Assembly (NCBI RefSeq): GCF_030812885.1
Contig: NZ_JAUSTO010000015.1
Coordinates: 1-51,930 of the forward strand
Direction: 5' to 3'
DNA from: Moryella indoligenes
Lineage (GTDB): Bacteria > Bacillota > Clostridia > Lachnospirales > Lachnospiraceae
DNA length: 51,930 nucleotides
Under the pieces are notes generated by a model. It saw only the letters and a program-made list of their open reading frames with translations, was not told the origin of the DNA and made no database searches. Positions 34,453 through 43,886 of the stretch are shown in pieces. The position numbers and the translations under genes were made by a program. How positions within the stretch are numbered: the stretch's first letter is position 1; the number at the start of each line of letters is the position of its first letter.

Positions 34453-35514
34453 TCAGTTCCCGACCGGAACGATGACACAGCAGTTTGGCTGATCCACCGG
34501 AATCTCATTTGTATTCATGATGAGCAGCTTCTTCTCATAATCCACCCGGAAGAAGGAGAGCGCACCGCTCTCATGGTTCACACTCACGATGTGCTTCCCG
34601 TCCGGAAATACCGCAATATCCTTCGGATACTCTCCGCTGATTGGAAGATTGAACTCCGCATACAATAGCCCCGTCTCCGCATCGCGACGGAACATCGTCA
34701 CCGTGTTATCTCCGGCATTTCCCACAAAGATATGCGCATCGTCCGCAGTAAATGCCATGCAGGTTGCCGCATTCAGAAGCCCGGGCCTGTTGTCCCCAGT
34801 CGTCAGAACACTCTGTATCTTCTCAAACTCCGGCATGCCCCTGTCCTCAGAAACAGTGTAGCGAAACACATCGATCATATTCGTCATATCGTACATGAGA
34901 TAGAGGAAGCGGTTATCCTTTGAGAAGGTGAATGCATAGGGGGAGCGGCCGCGCTCCACACGGATCGCATCGAGGAGACGCAGCTCCCCTTCCTTTCCTG
35001 TGAAACGGTAAATGCTGACCTGATCGATGCCGGGATCCGCGGCCATAACAAACTTACAGTCCTGCGTGGGCTTCGAGCAGGTGATATGCGCCCGGGAGCC
35101 GCGCTCCGCGATAGAACCGAGCCCCTTGTGATAGACCTCATCCACAATGGGGCCGATGGAGCCATCCTCTCTCAGTTTCAGGATTGTGAGCTTCCCGTCG
35201 TGATATCCTGAGACATAGAGAAAGCGGTCGTAGCGATCGATTGCGAGGTGATGCGGACGCATCCCATTGACCTTCCGCGTGCTGATTCTGGTGATCGCGC
35301 CATTGTCCAGTATCCGAAAAGCCACGACGCCGTAGTCCTCCACGGAGTAGAGCGTCTTCCCGCTGAAGGAGGTGATGATATCAGAGGAATTATCAACCTC
35401 TATCTCCACCCGCTTTTTAAAGCTGCCCCTGGCCACATCAACGTCAAAGAGCGTGATGCCCTTCGCCTTTCCCGTATATGAATAGGAGCCCACATAGGCG
35501 ACGTACTTTTTCAT
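34453..35514 (-). CDS. Lactonase-family seven-bladed beta-propeller
   Basis: A 353-residue protein of the 6-phosphogluconolactonase (Pgl/YkgB-like) propeller family. Repeated blade patterns such as DRYDRFLYVSGYHDGKLTIL and DDAHIFVGNAGDNTVTMFRR are visible. Substrate-site residues typical of the family occur in RPHHLAID and RGSRAHIT. Family members hydrolyse 6-phosphogluconolactone or similar lactones, but several bind other ligands. The gene is first in an operon with aroC and divergent from the XRE-cupin/pot operon. GGGGGAT lies before the ATG. Confidence 0.82.
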   Translation of the reverse strand: MKKYVAYVGSYSYTGKAKGITLFDVDVARGSFKKRVEIEVDNSSDIITSFSGKTLYSVEDYGVVAFRILDNGAITRISTRKVNGMRPHHLAIDRYDRFLYVSGYHDGKLTILKLREDGSIGPIVDEVYHKGLGSIAERGSRAHITCSKPTQDCKFVMAADPGIDQVSIYRFTGKEGELRLLDAIRVERGRSPYAFTFSKDNRFLYLMYDMTNMIDVFRYTVSEDRGMPEFEKIQSVLTTGDNRPGLLNAATCMAFTADDAHIFVGNAGDNTVTMFRRDAETGLLYAEFNLPISGEYPKDIAVFPDGKHIVSVNHESGALSFFRVDYEKKLLIMNTNEIPVDQPNCCVIVPVGN

Positions 35515-35604
35515 GAATATCCCCCTGTCCGGCGCAGCGAAGCGCCCTGAAACCTGCTGTCTCTGATTGCTCCATATTTTAACACAGGATGGGTAAAAAT
35601 GCTA

Positions 35605-35632
35605 TTGACAGCCCCCCGATTTCAGGTATAAT
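35605..35632 (+). promoter_or_regulatory. Consensus sigma-A promoter of the polyamine operon
   Basis: TTGACA (35605-35610), a 16-nt spacer and TATAAT (35627-35632): both hexamers are perfect. This implies high basal strength and a need for repression. Confidence 0.88.
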
Positions 35633-35658
35633 CAAACGCGACTGAGTTTATTCTTACT

Positions 35659-35671
35659 AAACTAAAAGTTT
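35659..35671. promoter_or_regulatory. Probable operator of the XRE-cupin regulator
   Basis: AAACT-AAA-AGTTT is a perfect inverted repeat centred about 33 nt after the -10, between the promoter and the regulator's AAGGAGG. Outer CTT/AAG bases extend the symmetry. Autorepression by the adjacent regulator is inferred. Confidence 0.5.
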
Positions 35672-35684
35672 AAGGAGGCCTTTC

Positions 35685-36218
35685 TTGGAGATCGGTGCGA
35701 AGATCAGGCAATTACGGATTTTAAACAATCTCACACAGGAGGAGCTGGCGGACCGCACGGAGCTGTCCAAGGGCTTCATCTCCCAGCTGGAGCGCGATCT
35801 CACCTCCCCCTCCATTGAGACGCTGATGGATATCCTGCAGTGCCTCGGTACCACCCCCGCCGACTTTTTCAGCGAGACAGAGAGCGATCAGATCGTCTTC
35901 GGGCGCGCCGACTATGCAGAGAAGCGGGACGCCGAGCTGAAAAATCTGATACGCTGGCTCATCCCCAACGCACAGAAGAACATGATGGAGCCCATACTCC
36001 TGACACTGGAGGCAGGCGGCTCCACCTACCCGGACAATCCCCACGAGGGGGAGGAATTCGGCTATATTCTCTCCGGGAGCGCAGACATACATCTCGGAAA
36101 AGAGCTGCGCCACATCCGGAAGGGCGAGAGCTTTTACTTCCGCTCAGACCGGACGCATCACATCAGTACAAAAAACGGCTGCACCCTGATCTGGGTCAGC
36201 ACACCCCCGTCCTTTTAA
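35685..36218 (+). CDS. XRE-type regulator with cupin domain (PuuR-like)
   Basis: A 177-residue protein with an N-terminal XRE helix-turn-helix (about residues 5-60: IRQLRILNNLTQEELADRTE, GFISQLERDLTSPS) and a C-terminal cupin (about 105-175: GEEFGYILSGSADIHLGKEL). This layout is typical of small-molecule-sensing repressors such as PuuR, which respond to polyamines or related metabolites. The start is TTG (35685) after AAGGAGG with six spacer bases. It heads the operon with potABCD, so it very likely controls polyamine uptake. Confidence 0.9.
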   Translation: MEIGAKIRQLRILNNLTQEELADRTELSKGFISQLERDLTSPSIETLMDILQCLGTTPADFFSETESDQIVFGRADYAEKRDAELKNLIRWLIPNAQKNMMEPILLTLEAGGSTYPDNPHEGEEFGYILSGSADIHLGKELRHIRKGESFYFRSDRTHHISTKNGCTLIWVSTPPSF

Positions 36219-36230
36219 AGGAGATACGCC

Positions 36231-37301
36231 ATGGCAAGCTTAGTTGATCTTCAGCATCTCTCAAAATCCTTTGACGGCGAGATGGTTCTGGACGACCTGA
36301 ACCTCGCCGTTCCGGAAAATTCCTTCGTCACTCTGCTCGGTCCCTCCGGCTGCGGCAAGACCACAACGCTCCGCATTCTTGGCGGCTTCACCAAGCCCGA
36401 CAGCGGCACAGTGCTCTTTGACGGACAGGACATCACGAACCTTCCCCCGAACAAGCGCCCGCTGAACACCGTATTTCAGAAATATGCGCTCTTTCCGCAC
36501 ATGAGCATCTCTGAAAATATTGCTTTCGGACTCCGCATCAAGGGAAAGAGCGATCAGTATATCAGGGACAAAATCAAGTATGCGCTGAAGCTCGTAAACC
36601 TGAAAGGATTTGAGAACCGCGACGTAAATTCTCTCTCCGGAGGACAGCAGCAGCGCATTGCCATCGCCCGCGCCATCGTGAACGAGCCGCGGCTGCTTCT
36701 GCTCGATGAGCCGCTGGGCGCGCTGGATCTGAAGCTGCGCCAGGACATGCAGTACGAGCTGATCCGACTGAAAAAAGAACTCGGCATCACCTTCATCTAC
36801 GTCACACACGACCAGGAGGAGGCGCTCACCATGAGTGACACCATAGTCGTGATGAATCAGGGCTACATCCAGCAGATGGGCACGCCGGAGCAAATCTATA
36901 ACGAGCCGGAAAATGCCTTCGTCGCGGATTTCATTGGAGATTCCAATATCATCGCCGCGACTATGGTGCACGATGAGCTGGTCAATATTTTCGGTGCAAA
37001 TTTCCGCTGCGTGGACAAGGGCTTCGGACAGAACAAGCCCGTCGACGTCGTGATCCGTCCTGAGGATGTGGAGCTCGTCTCTCCGGAGAACGGAACGCTT
37101 GTGGGACATGTGACCCACAGCATCTTCAAGGGCGTACACTATGAGATGGAAATCACCACAAAAACAGGCTACGAGTGGCTGGTTCACTCCACCCGCTGCT
37201 TTGCGCTCGGACAGGAGGTTGGAATCCAGGTGGATCCCTTCAATATTCAGATCATGAACAAGCCCGCTTCCGAGGATGAGGAGGCGATCGTCAATGAATG
37301 A
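36231..37301 (+). CDS. potA: Spermidine/putrescine ABC transporter ATPase
   Basis: A 356-residue ATPase: Walker A GPSGCGKTT (about residues 40-48), signature LSGGQQQRIAIARA, Walker B LLLLDEPLGALD, and a C-terminal TOBE regulatory domain (about 275-345). The ATG follows AAAGGAG, 12 nt after the regulator's stop. The last codons overlap potB by eight bases. Confidence 0.94.
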   Translation: MASLVDLQHLSKSFDGEMVLDDLNLAVPENSFVTLLGPSGCGKTTTLRILGGFTKPDSGTVLFDGQDITNLPPNKRPLNTVFQKYALFPHMSISENIAFGLRIKGKSDQYIRDKIKYALKLVNLKGFENRDVNSLSGGQQQRIAIARAIVNEPRLLLLDEPLGALDLKLRQDMQYELIRLKKELGITFIYVTHDQEEALTMSDTIVVMNQGYIQQMGTPEQIYNEPENAFVADFIGDSNIIAATMVHDELVNIFGANFRCVDKGFGQNKPVDVVIRPEDVELVSPENGTLVGHVTHSIFKGVHYEMEITTKTGYEWLVHSTRCFALGQEVGIQVDPFNIQIMNKPASEDEEAIVNE

Positions 37302-38121
37302 GAGCTCTGTCGGGAGAAAGGCCCTATCCCTCCCCTACATCGTCTGGATGATCGGCTTCACTGTGATCCCGCTGCTTCTGATCTTTATCTTTGGTCTGAC
37401 AGACCGCAGCGGCGCCTTCACGCTGAAGAACGTCCTCTCCATACTGGAGAAGAATCACATGAAGGCACTGCTCCTCTCACTCCGGCTGTCTCTCATCAGC
37501 ACAGCCATATGTCTGCTCCTCGCCTTTCCGCTCTCCATGGTGCTGCGCGGAAAGAAGCTCGGCAGCGCAAGCTTTGTGGTCTTCATCTTCATCCTCCCCA
37601 TGTGGATGAACTTTCTGCTCCGCACGCTCGCGTGGCAGACCCTGCTTGAAAAAAATGGTGTGATCAATGGCATCCTGACGGCGCTGCATTTAAAAAACAT
37701 CAGCATCATCAACACACCGACCGCAATCGTGCTGGGCATGGTATATAATTTTCTTCCCTTCATGGTACTGCCGGTCTACAACACCATGTGCAAGATCGAC
37801 GACAGTATCATCGAGGCCGCGAGAGATCTCGGTGCGAGCTTTCTGCAGACACTGCTCCGCATCTGGATTCCGCTCTCGGTACCGGGCATTGTGAGCGGCA
37901 TCACCATGGTCTTTGTTCCGGCGCTCACGACCTTCGTCATTTCCAACATTCTCGGCGGCAGCAAGATCCTGCTGATCGGCAATGTCATAGAGTCGGAATT
38001 TACGAAGGCCAGCAACTGGAATCTCGGCAGCGGGCTCTCCATCGTCATGCTGATCTTTATTCTGCTCAGCATGACCATACTGGCGCGCTATGATAAAAAC
38101 GGAGAGGGGACAACATTCTGA
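37294..38121 (+). CDS. potB: Polyamine ABC transporter permease PotB
   Basis: A 275-residue permease with six membrane helices and the inner-membrane-component signature EAARDLGASFLQTLLRIWIPLS, the EAA loop that docks on PotA. The ATG at 37294 overlaps the potA end; the longer frame from 37276 begins inside potA without homology. The stop overlaps the potC start (TGATG). Confidence 0.93.
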   Translation: MNESSVGRKALSLPYIVWMIGFTVIPLLLIFIFGLTDRSGAFTLKNVLSILEKNHMKALLLSLRLSLISTAICLLLAFPLSMVLRGKKLGSASFVVFIFILPMWMNFLLRTLAWQTLLEKNGVINGILTALHLKNISIINTPTAIVLGMVYNFLPFMVLPVYNTMCKIDDSIIEAARDLGASFLQTLLRIWIPLSVPGIVSGITMVFVPALTTFVISNILGGSKILLIGNVIESEFTKASNWNLGSGLSIVMLIFILLSMTILARYDKNGEGTTF

Positions 38122-38948
38122 TGACAAATGAGACAAAGACCCGGCCTCCCGCCGGGAGTTACTATCCCTGGCCGAAGCTCCGCGCCGTGCTCGGAGACTT
38201 TTACCTCGTGATCATGCTGCTCTTTTTGTACCTGCCCATACTCACCATGATCGCGCTCTCCTTCAATGAGAGCAAGTCCCGCAGCCGCTGGGGCGGCTTC
38301 ACACTGAAATGGTATGCAGAGCTCTTCTCCAGCGAGACGATACTCCGGGCACTGTACAACACCCTGCTCATCGCCCTGCTCTCTGCCCTGATCGCAACCA
38401 TCATGGGCACAGCGGCAGCGATCGGAATCAATGCACTGCGCAAGGTTCCGAAAAACATCTGCATGTCCATCACGAATATTCCCATGCTGGACGCAGATAT
38501 CGTGACCGGCATCTCCCTGATGCTCGCCTTCATCGCGTTTCGCTTCTCGCTGGGCTTCAACACGATACTCATCAGCCATATCACCTTCAATATCCCCTAT
38601 GTGATACTGAGCGTGATGCCAAAGCTGAAGCAGACGAGCCGCTACAGCTATGAGGCGGCGCAGGATCTCGGCGCGACGCCGCAGCAGGCCTTCTTCCGGG
38701 TCATACTTCCGGATCTCATGCCAGGCATCGTGTCCGGCTTTCTTCTCGCCTTCACGATGTCACTGGACGATTTCATCATCACCCACTTCACGAAGGGCGC
38801 AGGTATCGATACCCTCTCAACGCTGATCTACTCTCAGGTGCGGCGGGGCATCGTTCCGAGCATGTACGCGCTCTCCGCAATGATCTTCACCTTTGTTCTG
38901 ATCCTGCTACTTATCACAAACTTCCTGCCGCGCAGAAAGACGGCGTGA
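38121..38948 (+). CDS. potC: Polyamine ABC transporter permease PotC
   Basis: A 275-residue second permease with six helices and the EAA loop YEAAQDLGATPQQAFFRVILPDLMPG. The segment MSLDDFIITHFTKG is typical of PotC/YdcV-type subunits. It pairs with PotB to form the channel. Its start shares one base with the potB stop, so translation is coupled. A 105-nt gap with a small CTGCC/GGCAG hairpin separates it from potD, perhaps setting different transcript levels for the binding protein. Confidence 0.93.
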   Translation: MTNETKTRPPAGSYYPWPKLRAVLGDFYLVIMLLFLYLPILTMIALSFNESKSRSRWGGFTLKWYAELFSSETILRALYNTLLIALLSALIATIMGTAAAIGINALRKVPKNICMSITNIPMLDADIVTGISLMLAFIAFRFSLGFNTILISHITFNIPYVILSVMPKLKQTSRYSYEAAQDLGATPQQAFFRVILPDLMPGIVSGFLLAFTMSLDDFIITHFTKGAGIDTLSTLIYSQVRRGIVPSMYALSAMIFTFVLILLLITNFLPRRKTA

Positions 38949-39053
38949 CACAGCCCGGTCAGAAAAAGCTGCCGTCATTTCAGGCAGTACACAGACAACC
39001 CTAAGCTTCACCGGCTCTGCCGAAATATTTTATATATAAAAGGGAGAACTTAC

Positions 39054-40163
39054 ATGAAAAAAAGCTCTGATGCAACGCGTTTCCTCGCTGCTCTGCTCGT
39101 GATCTCTGCCGGTGCAGCTCTGACTCTGACCGGCTGCGGCGGCAGCAGCGAAAAGGCCTCCGATGATCAGAATACCCTCTATGTCTATAACTGGGGCGAA
39201 TATATCGGAGAGGATGTCGTTGACAAGTTTGAGGAGGAGACCGGAATCAAGGTGATTTATGACACCTTTGAGACCAACGAGGAGATGCTTCCCATCATCA
39301 AAGCAGGCGCAGTGAAGTACGATGTCGTCTGTCCCTCCGACTACATCATCCAGAAGATGATAGAGAAGGACCTGATCCAGCCCATCGACTTTGAAAAGGT
39401 TCCGAATCTCAAAAACATTGATCCCAAGTATCTTGAGAAGTCCCGCGGCTTCGATCCGGAAAATAAATATTCTGTCCCCTACTGCTGGGGCACAGTCGGC
39501 ATCATCTACAATACCTCCATGGTGGATCCGGGCGACGAGCCGAAGAGCTGGGGCGATCTCTGGAACCCGAAATATGCCAATAATATCCTGATGCAGGACT
39601 CCGTGCGCGACGCCTTTATGGTCGGTGAGAAGCTGCTGGGCTATGACATCAACACCACAAATCCCACCGAGCTCAATGCGGTAAAGGACAAGCTCATCGA
39701 GCAGAAACCGCTGGTTCAGGCCTACGTCGTGGATCAGGTGCGCGACAAGATGATAGGCGGTGAGGCTGCCATGGCAGTCATTTACTCCGGCGAAATGCTC
39801 TACATCCAGAGCGAAGTCGCTGCGGCAAATGCTGACTATGAGCTGAAGTATGTGATTCCTGAAGAGGGAACAAATGTCTGGATCGACAGCTGGGTCATCC
39901 CAAAAAATGCAGCACACAAGGAGAATGCCGAGAAGTGGATCGATTTCCTCTGCCGCGCAGAGATCGCAAAGGAAAATTTCGAGTACATCACCTATCCCAC
40001 CCCGAACAAAGCCGCCTATGAGCTTCTGGAAGCTGAGCTGCAGAACAACGAAGCGCTCTTCCCCTCCGACGAGGCACTCGCAAAATCCGAGGTCTTCACC
40101 TACCTCGGCGAGGACGGGGACGCGCTCTACGATGAGCTCTGGAAAGAGATCAAGGCCGAGTGA
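39054..40163 (+). CDS. potD: Polyamine-binding lipoprotein PotD
   Basis: A 369-residue periplasmic-type binding protein made as a lipoprotein: signal peptide 1-27 and lipobox LTLTGC with Cys28. The mature part starts with the PotD/PotF pattern LYVYNWGEYIGEDVVDKFEEE and contains WGTVGIIYN and the WIDSWVIPKNA region that lines the ligand site. It captures polyamine outside the membrane and delivers it to PotBC. GGGAG lies six to seven bases before the ATG. The stop abuts that of the convergent LysR gene with no visible terminator. Confidence 0.94.
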   Translation: MKKSSDATRFLAALLVISAGAALTLTGCGGSSEKASDDQNTLYVYNWGEYIGEDVVDKFEEETGIKVIYDTFETNEEMLPIIKAGAVKYDVVCPSDYIIQKMIEKDLIQPIDFEKVPNLKNIDPKYLEKSRGFDPENKYSVPYCWGTVGIIYNTSMVDPGDEPKSWGDLWNPKYANNILMQDSVRDAFMVGEKLLGYDINTTNPTELNAVKDKLIEQKPLVQAYVVDQVRDKMIGGEAAMAVIYSGEMLYIQSEVAAANADYELKYVIPEEGTNVWIDSWVIPKNAAHKENAEKWIDFLCRAEIAKENFEYITYPTPNKAAYELLEAELQNNEALFPSDEALAKSEVFTYLGEDGDALYDELWKEIKAE

Positions 40164-41120
40164 TCAAAACGGGCTTTCTCCCCTCCGTCTCTCACAGTAA
40201 TGCGCAGCGTGCTCCTTCAGCAGATAAATAAAATCCCTCATGTATTTCGGCAGGGCGCTGTTCTTCGTATAAGCTGCCACCACCGTCTTTTTATGATCCG
40301 GAATGTCCGGAATATAGTAGCAGAGCGGCTTGTCATAATGCAGATTTACTGCAAAGCCCTCCCGCACAAAAGAGATCCCCATTCCCTCCGCCGCCATCTG
40401 CACAGCTGTCTCCACGCTGCGAAACTCCCGTATCTTCGCGGGACAGAGCTTATAGCTTTGGATGATCTGATCCTCTATCTTTCTGGTGCTCTGCATTTTC
40501 GTACAGAGCAGAAGACATTCGCCGTTCATATCCTCGGGGTGTACCCTGCGGTAGTACTCTCCCGGCTTCTGAAAGCTCTTCGCATTGATTGGATGCTCCG
40601 GAGACACTGCGACCAGAAACTCTTCCTCAAACAATACAATCTTCTCCATCCGATCCGTTGCGTCATAGTCGTTCAGCACCACCAGATCCAGCTCCGTGTT
40701 CCGCAGCATCTCGTAGAGCACGGAGAGATTGCCCTCCCGCAGCCGAATCTCTATATCCGGCCACAGCCCATCATACTCTGCAAGCACCGGCGGCAGCAGC
40801 CAGCTCCCTCTGCGCTGTGCGATCCCGAGGCGTATCAGACCGCGCTGCTCCCGTGCGATCTCCTCTATCTCCTCATTGAATTCCCGCTGCAGTGCCAGCA
40901 TTTTCCGCGCCTTTTCCACATAGCACCTGCCTGTGTAGGTGAGCTTGAATTTCTTTCCGCGGCGCTCAAACAGCGGCAGTCCCAGCGTCTTTTCCAAATT
41001 GGTGATATAGAGACTCAGCGCGGGCTGGGTGATGAAGAGCTTCTCCGCAGCCTGCACGAGTGTCCCGCACTCCGCCAGCGTACACACATATTTCTGCTCC
41101 TTCAGATCCATACCGCTCAT
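40164..41120 (-). CDS. LysR-family transcriptional regulator
   Basis: A 318-residue regulator. The N-terminal winged helix-turn-helix (about residues 8-65) contains GTLVQAAEKLFITQPALSLY and LPLFERRGKKFKLT. A substrate-binding domain covers about 95-300. The ATG at 41120 has AAGGAGG upstream; the longer frame to 41162 lacks a site. It lies 115 nt downstream of the M20 hydrolase gene on the same strand, so it most likely regulates the YfcC-M20 pair. The effector is unknown. Confidence 0.9.
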   Translation of the reverse strand: MSGMDLKEQKYVCTLAECGTLVQAAEKLFITQPALSLYITNLEKTLGLPLFERRGKKFKLTYTGRCYVEKARKMLALQREFNEEIEEIAREQRGLIRLGIAQRRGSWLLPPVLAEYDGLWPDIEIRLREGNLSVLYEMLRNTELDLVVLNDYDATDRMEKIVLFEEEFLVAVSPEHPINAKSFQKPGEYYRRVHPEDMNGECLLLCTKMQSTRKIEDQIIQSYKLCPAKIREFRSVETAVQMAAEGMGISFVREGFAVNLHYDKPLCYYIPDIPDHKKTVVAAYTKNSALPKYMRDFIYLLKEHAAHYCERRRGESPF

Positions 41121-41235
41121 AGCTCCTCCTTCGCACTGCCATCTCTGCAGCCGGAAATGCAACCAAGCCCACCGGAACTACTCCGATGAGCTTTCAGTCG
41201 CGTCTACTTCATTCTAATCCATCATTCTGCCGGGG

Positions 41236-42408
41236 TCACGCAAAGTTTTTGCGATTCTCCCGGAACTCCGCCTGAATTTCCTGCAGCAGCTCCGGTCTGC
41301 TGATCATATCATAGCAGGAAGCCGCAATGATCTTCGCACCGTAGAGAATGCAGTCGTGTGCCTCCTGCGTCTTTCCGGCATCCACATACTCCTGTGAGTG
41401 TGCAACCGCCCCTCTGGGAACAAAGGCAACGCGGATGCAGGAGCCCGGGACCTCATACATCACATTTCCGAAATCCGTGGAACCCGTCTTCTCTCTCGGC
41501 GGCGCGAGCCGCGGCGCATTCACAAGCTCTGCATTTTTCATCAGCAGCTCATTCAGCTTCAGCACCGGAATCTTATTGAAGAGATACTTGTCCCTGTGGA
41601 TCTCATATTCTACCCCTGCAATCAGCGCCGCCCCTTTGATAATATCATAGAAGCGCGGAATCACCTGACTGTCCAGCCGCTCTCTGGAATAGGAGCGCAG
41701 CGAAAACTGTCCGCTCGCCTCCGCCGGAACCACATTCGCCGGGCCCGGAAGCGTGGTCACGGTGTAGTGCATGCGGATATCCTCCGGCACATGCTCCCGC
41801 AGGAACTCAATGCCATGAAAGGCGACGAGCAGTGCATCAAAGGCGCTTCTTCCCTTCTCCGGCGCCATTGCCGCATGCGCGCTCTTTCCTCTGAACTTTA
41901 CGTCGAAATGAATGTCCGCCATGGATTTCACATCGGTACAGGTCGTGGGCGAGCCGTGCATCATCAGCGCCACATCGATATCCTTAAAACAGCCCCGCTC
42001 CAGCATAAGGCTCTTGGAGCCCAGCGTCTCCTCTGCCGGAGTCCCATAAATCACAAGCTTATAGGGACGTTCCTGATAAACCTCCTTCAGGGCAAGCGCC
42101 GCACCAATACAGCTGGGGCCCTGCATATGATGCCCACAGCCGTGACCGATCTTCTCCAGCGCGTCGTACTCACAGAGTATACCGATCGACGGACCGCCGC
42201 TGCCGTTTTCATACACCGCGCGGAAGGCTGTCGGAAAGTCTGCAATCCCACGCTCTACCAGAAAGCCATTCTCTTCCAGATAATCCGTGAGAAGCGCAGA
42301 GGCCTGAACCTCATTTCCCCTGCACTCCGGGTGGTCATAAATAAAATCTGCCATGGAGATGAGCTTCTCTCTCTGTTTCTCCAGCGCTGCAAAGATTTGT
42401 TCTTTCAT
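41236..42408 (-). CDS. M20-family amidohydrolase/peptidase
   Basis: A 390-residue zinc-dependent hydrolase of the M20D/AbgB-like group. The metal-binding region GHGCGHHMQGPSCIGAALAL (about residues 91-110), the GTPAEETLGSK motif with the catalytic Glu pair, and an internal dimerisation domain (about 165-280) are seen. Such enzymes cut N-acyl amino acids, dipeptides or aminobenzoyl-glutamate. AGGAG precedes the ATG. It follows the YfcC transporter gene by 19 nt, so the imported substrate is probably what it cleaves. Confidence 0.88.
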   Translation of the reverse strand: MKEQIFAALEKQREKLISMADFIYDHPECRGNEVQASALLTDYLEENGFLVERGIADFPTAFRAVYENGSGGPSIGILCEYDALEKIGHGCGHHMQGPSCIGAALALKEVYQERPYKLVIYGTPAEETLGSKSLMLERGCFKDIDVALMMHGSPTTCTDVKSMADIHFDVKFRGKSAHAAMAPEKGRSAFDALLVAFHGIEFLREHVPEDIRMHYTVTTLPGPANVVPAEASGQFSLRSYSRERLDSQVIPRFYDIIKGAALIAGVEYEIHRDKYLFNKIPVLKLNELLMKNAELVNAPRLAPPREKTGSTDFGNVMYEVPGSCIRVAFVPRGAVAHSQEYVDAGKTQEAHDCILYGAKIIAASCYDMISRPELLQEIQAEFRENRKNFA

Positions 42409-42427
42409 AATTCTCCTCTGAAATATA

Positions 42428-43828
42428 TTACAGCACCGGTCCGTAGTGCATCATCTGTGCGATAAAGGTCATGACACAGGCCACGCCTGCCCAGATGAAG
42501 AAGAGCTTCCACATGAACTTCATCCAGCGATCATAGGGAATATTGACCGCAGAGATAATGCCCATCAGCGCTGTGGAGTGCGGCAGTATATAGTTGCAGA
42601 AGCCATCTCCGAAATTGTACGCCAGAACTGTGGTCTGCCTGGTGATGCCGAGCAGATCGCCGAGCGGCGTCATGATGGGCATGACTGCGGCTGCCTGTCC
42701 GCTGCCGGATACCAGCACAAAGTTGATCAGTGTATTCGCGATGTACATGGCCGGAGCCAGGAACGCAGACGGCACATGACGCAGCACGCTCGCCAGTCCG
42801 TAGACCGTCGTATCGACGATATTTCCGTCCTTCATAATATTGGCAATTGCAGTTGCGAGGCCGATGATCAGCGCCGCTGTGAGCATCTTCTTGCAGCCCT
42901 CGATGAAGATCTTTGCAATACCGGACGGGTTCTGCCCTGAGGCAAAGCCTGCGACAACCGCGAGCCAGATAAATACAGCTGCCAGCTCCTCCATGCCCCA
43001 CTCCAGCTTAATGCTGCCGTAGACCATGGCGCCGAGCGCAGCGACAAGCGCGGCGATAATCATGCACTTGCCGGCATTCATCGGACCGAAGGAATCCAGC
43101 TCTACCGCCTTGAGCTCGCTCTCCTTATCCAGCTCATACATCGGGCTGAGCTCCGGATTTTTGCTGATGCGCATAGCGTAGCGTACAAGGTAAATGTTGG
43201 TGATAATCAGGAACACCACAAAACACACCATGCGGTAGCTGATACCGGAATAGATCGGCAGTTCCGCGATCTCCTGCGCAACCACAGTTGTATTCGGATT
43301 CAGCGTTCCGGTGGAAAAACCAACTGCGCCGCCAAGCAGAATGATCGCCGCACCGGTGATGGAATCCAGACCCATGCCGAGCGTAATCATCACGATGACC
43401 GGGGCGAAGGCGATGAACTGGTTCACGCCCTGTGTGGTGCAGATCAGAGCAAAGATCGTAGTCATCAGCGGAATAAAAATGTAGAGCTGATTTTTGAACA
43501 TCTTCGCGATTCTGGCGACGACCGAATGGAGCGCACCGGAGCGGGCAATCAGCTCAAAGGCGCCGCCGGAAAAGAGGATGACCTGCATCAGGGCGATGCG
43601 GCTCTTGATGGCATTGACAATGTACAGCGGAATCTTGAAAGGATTCACCGGTGTACGTCCGAGATAAGTAAACTGATTCGGATCAATGACCTTGATTCCT
43701 GCGGCGTTCTCGAAGCGCTCGAACTTTCCGGCCGGAATGATCCAGGTCAGCACGGTTGCCAGCAGTATCATAAAGATAATGATGACAAAGGTATGCGGCA
43801 TTTTAAAGCTTTTCTTTTTTTCGCTCAT
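42428..43828 (-). CDS. YfcC-family (DcuC superfamily) transporter
   Basis: A 466-residue membrane protein with about 12 helices. The N-terminal MPHTFVIIIFMILLATVLTW and IIPAGKFER are characteristic of YfcC/ArcD-like transporters. The conserved loops GVNQFIAFAPV and STGTLNPNTTVVAQ are present, and the C-terminal half repeats the fold (VSGSGQAAAVMPIMTPLGDL). Members move amino acids, dipeptides or C4 acids; the linked M20 hydrolase favours a peptide or N-acylated amino acid. GGGGG lies five bases before the ATG. Confidence 0.87.
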   Translation of the reverse strand: MSEKKKSFKMPHTFVIIIFMILLATVLTWIIPAGKFERFENAAGIKVIDPNQFTYLGRTPVNPFKIPLYIVNAIKSRIALMQVILFSGGAFELIARSGALHSVVARIAKMFKNQLYIFIPLMTTIFALICTTQGVNQFIAFAPVIVMITLGMGLDSITGAAIILLGGAVGFSTGTLNPNTTVVAQEIAELPIYSGISYRMVCFVVFLIITNIYLVRYAMRISKNPELSPMYELDKESELKAVELDSFGPMNAGKCMIIAALVAALGAMVYGSIKLEWGMEELAAVFIWLAVVAGFASGQNPSGIAKIFIEGCKKMLTAALIIGLATAIANIMKDGNIVDTTVYGLASVLRHVPSAFLAPAMYIANTLINFVLVSGSGQAAAVMPIMTPLGDLLGITRQTTVLAYNFGDGFCNYILPHSTALMGIISAVNIPYDRWMKFMWKLFFIWAGVACVMTFIAQMMHYGPVL

Positions 43829-43857
43829 GGCTACCCCCTGTAAAAAATGTTATTTTA

Positions 43858-43886
43858 ACTATAACACCCGGAGATTTCCATGTGAA
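43858..43886 (-). promoter_or_regulatory. Promoter of the YfcC-M20 operon
   Basis: On the minus strand, TTCACA (43881-43886), a 17-nt spacer and TATAGT (43858-43863), about 30 nt before the YfcC start. Confidence 0.6.
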
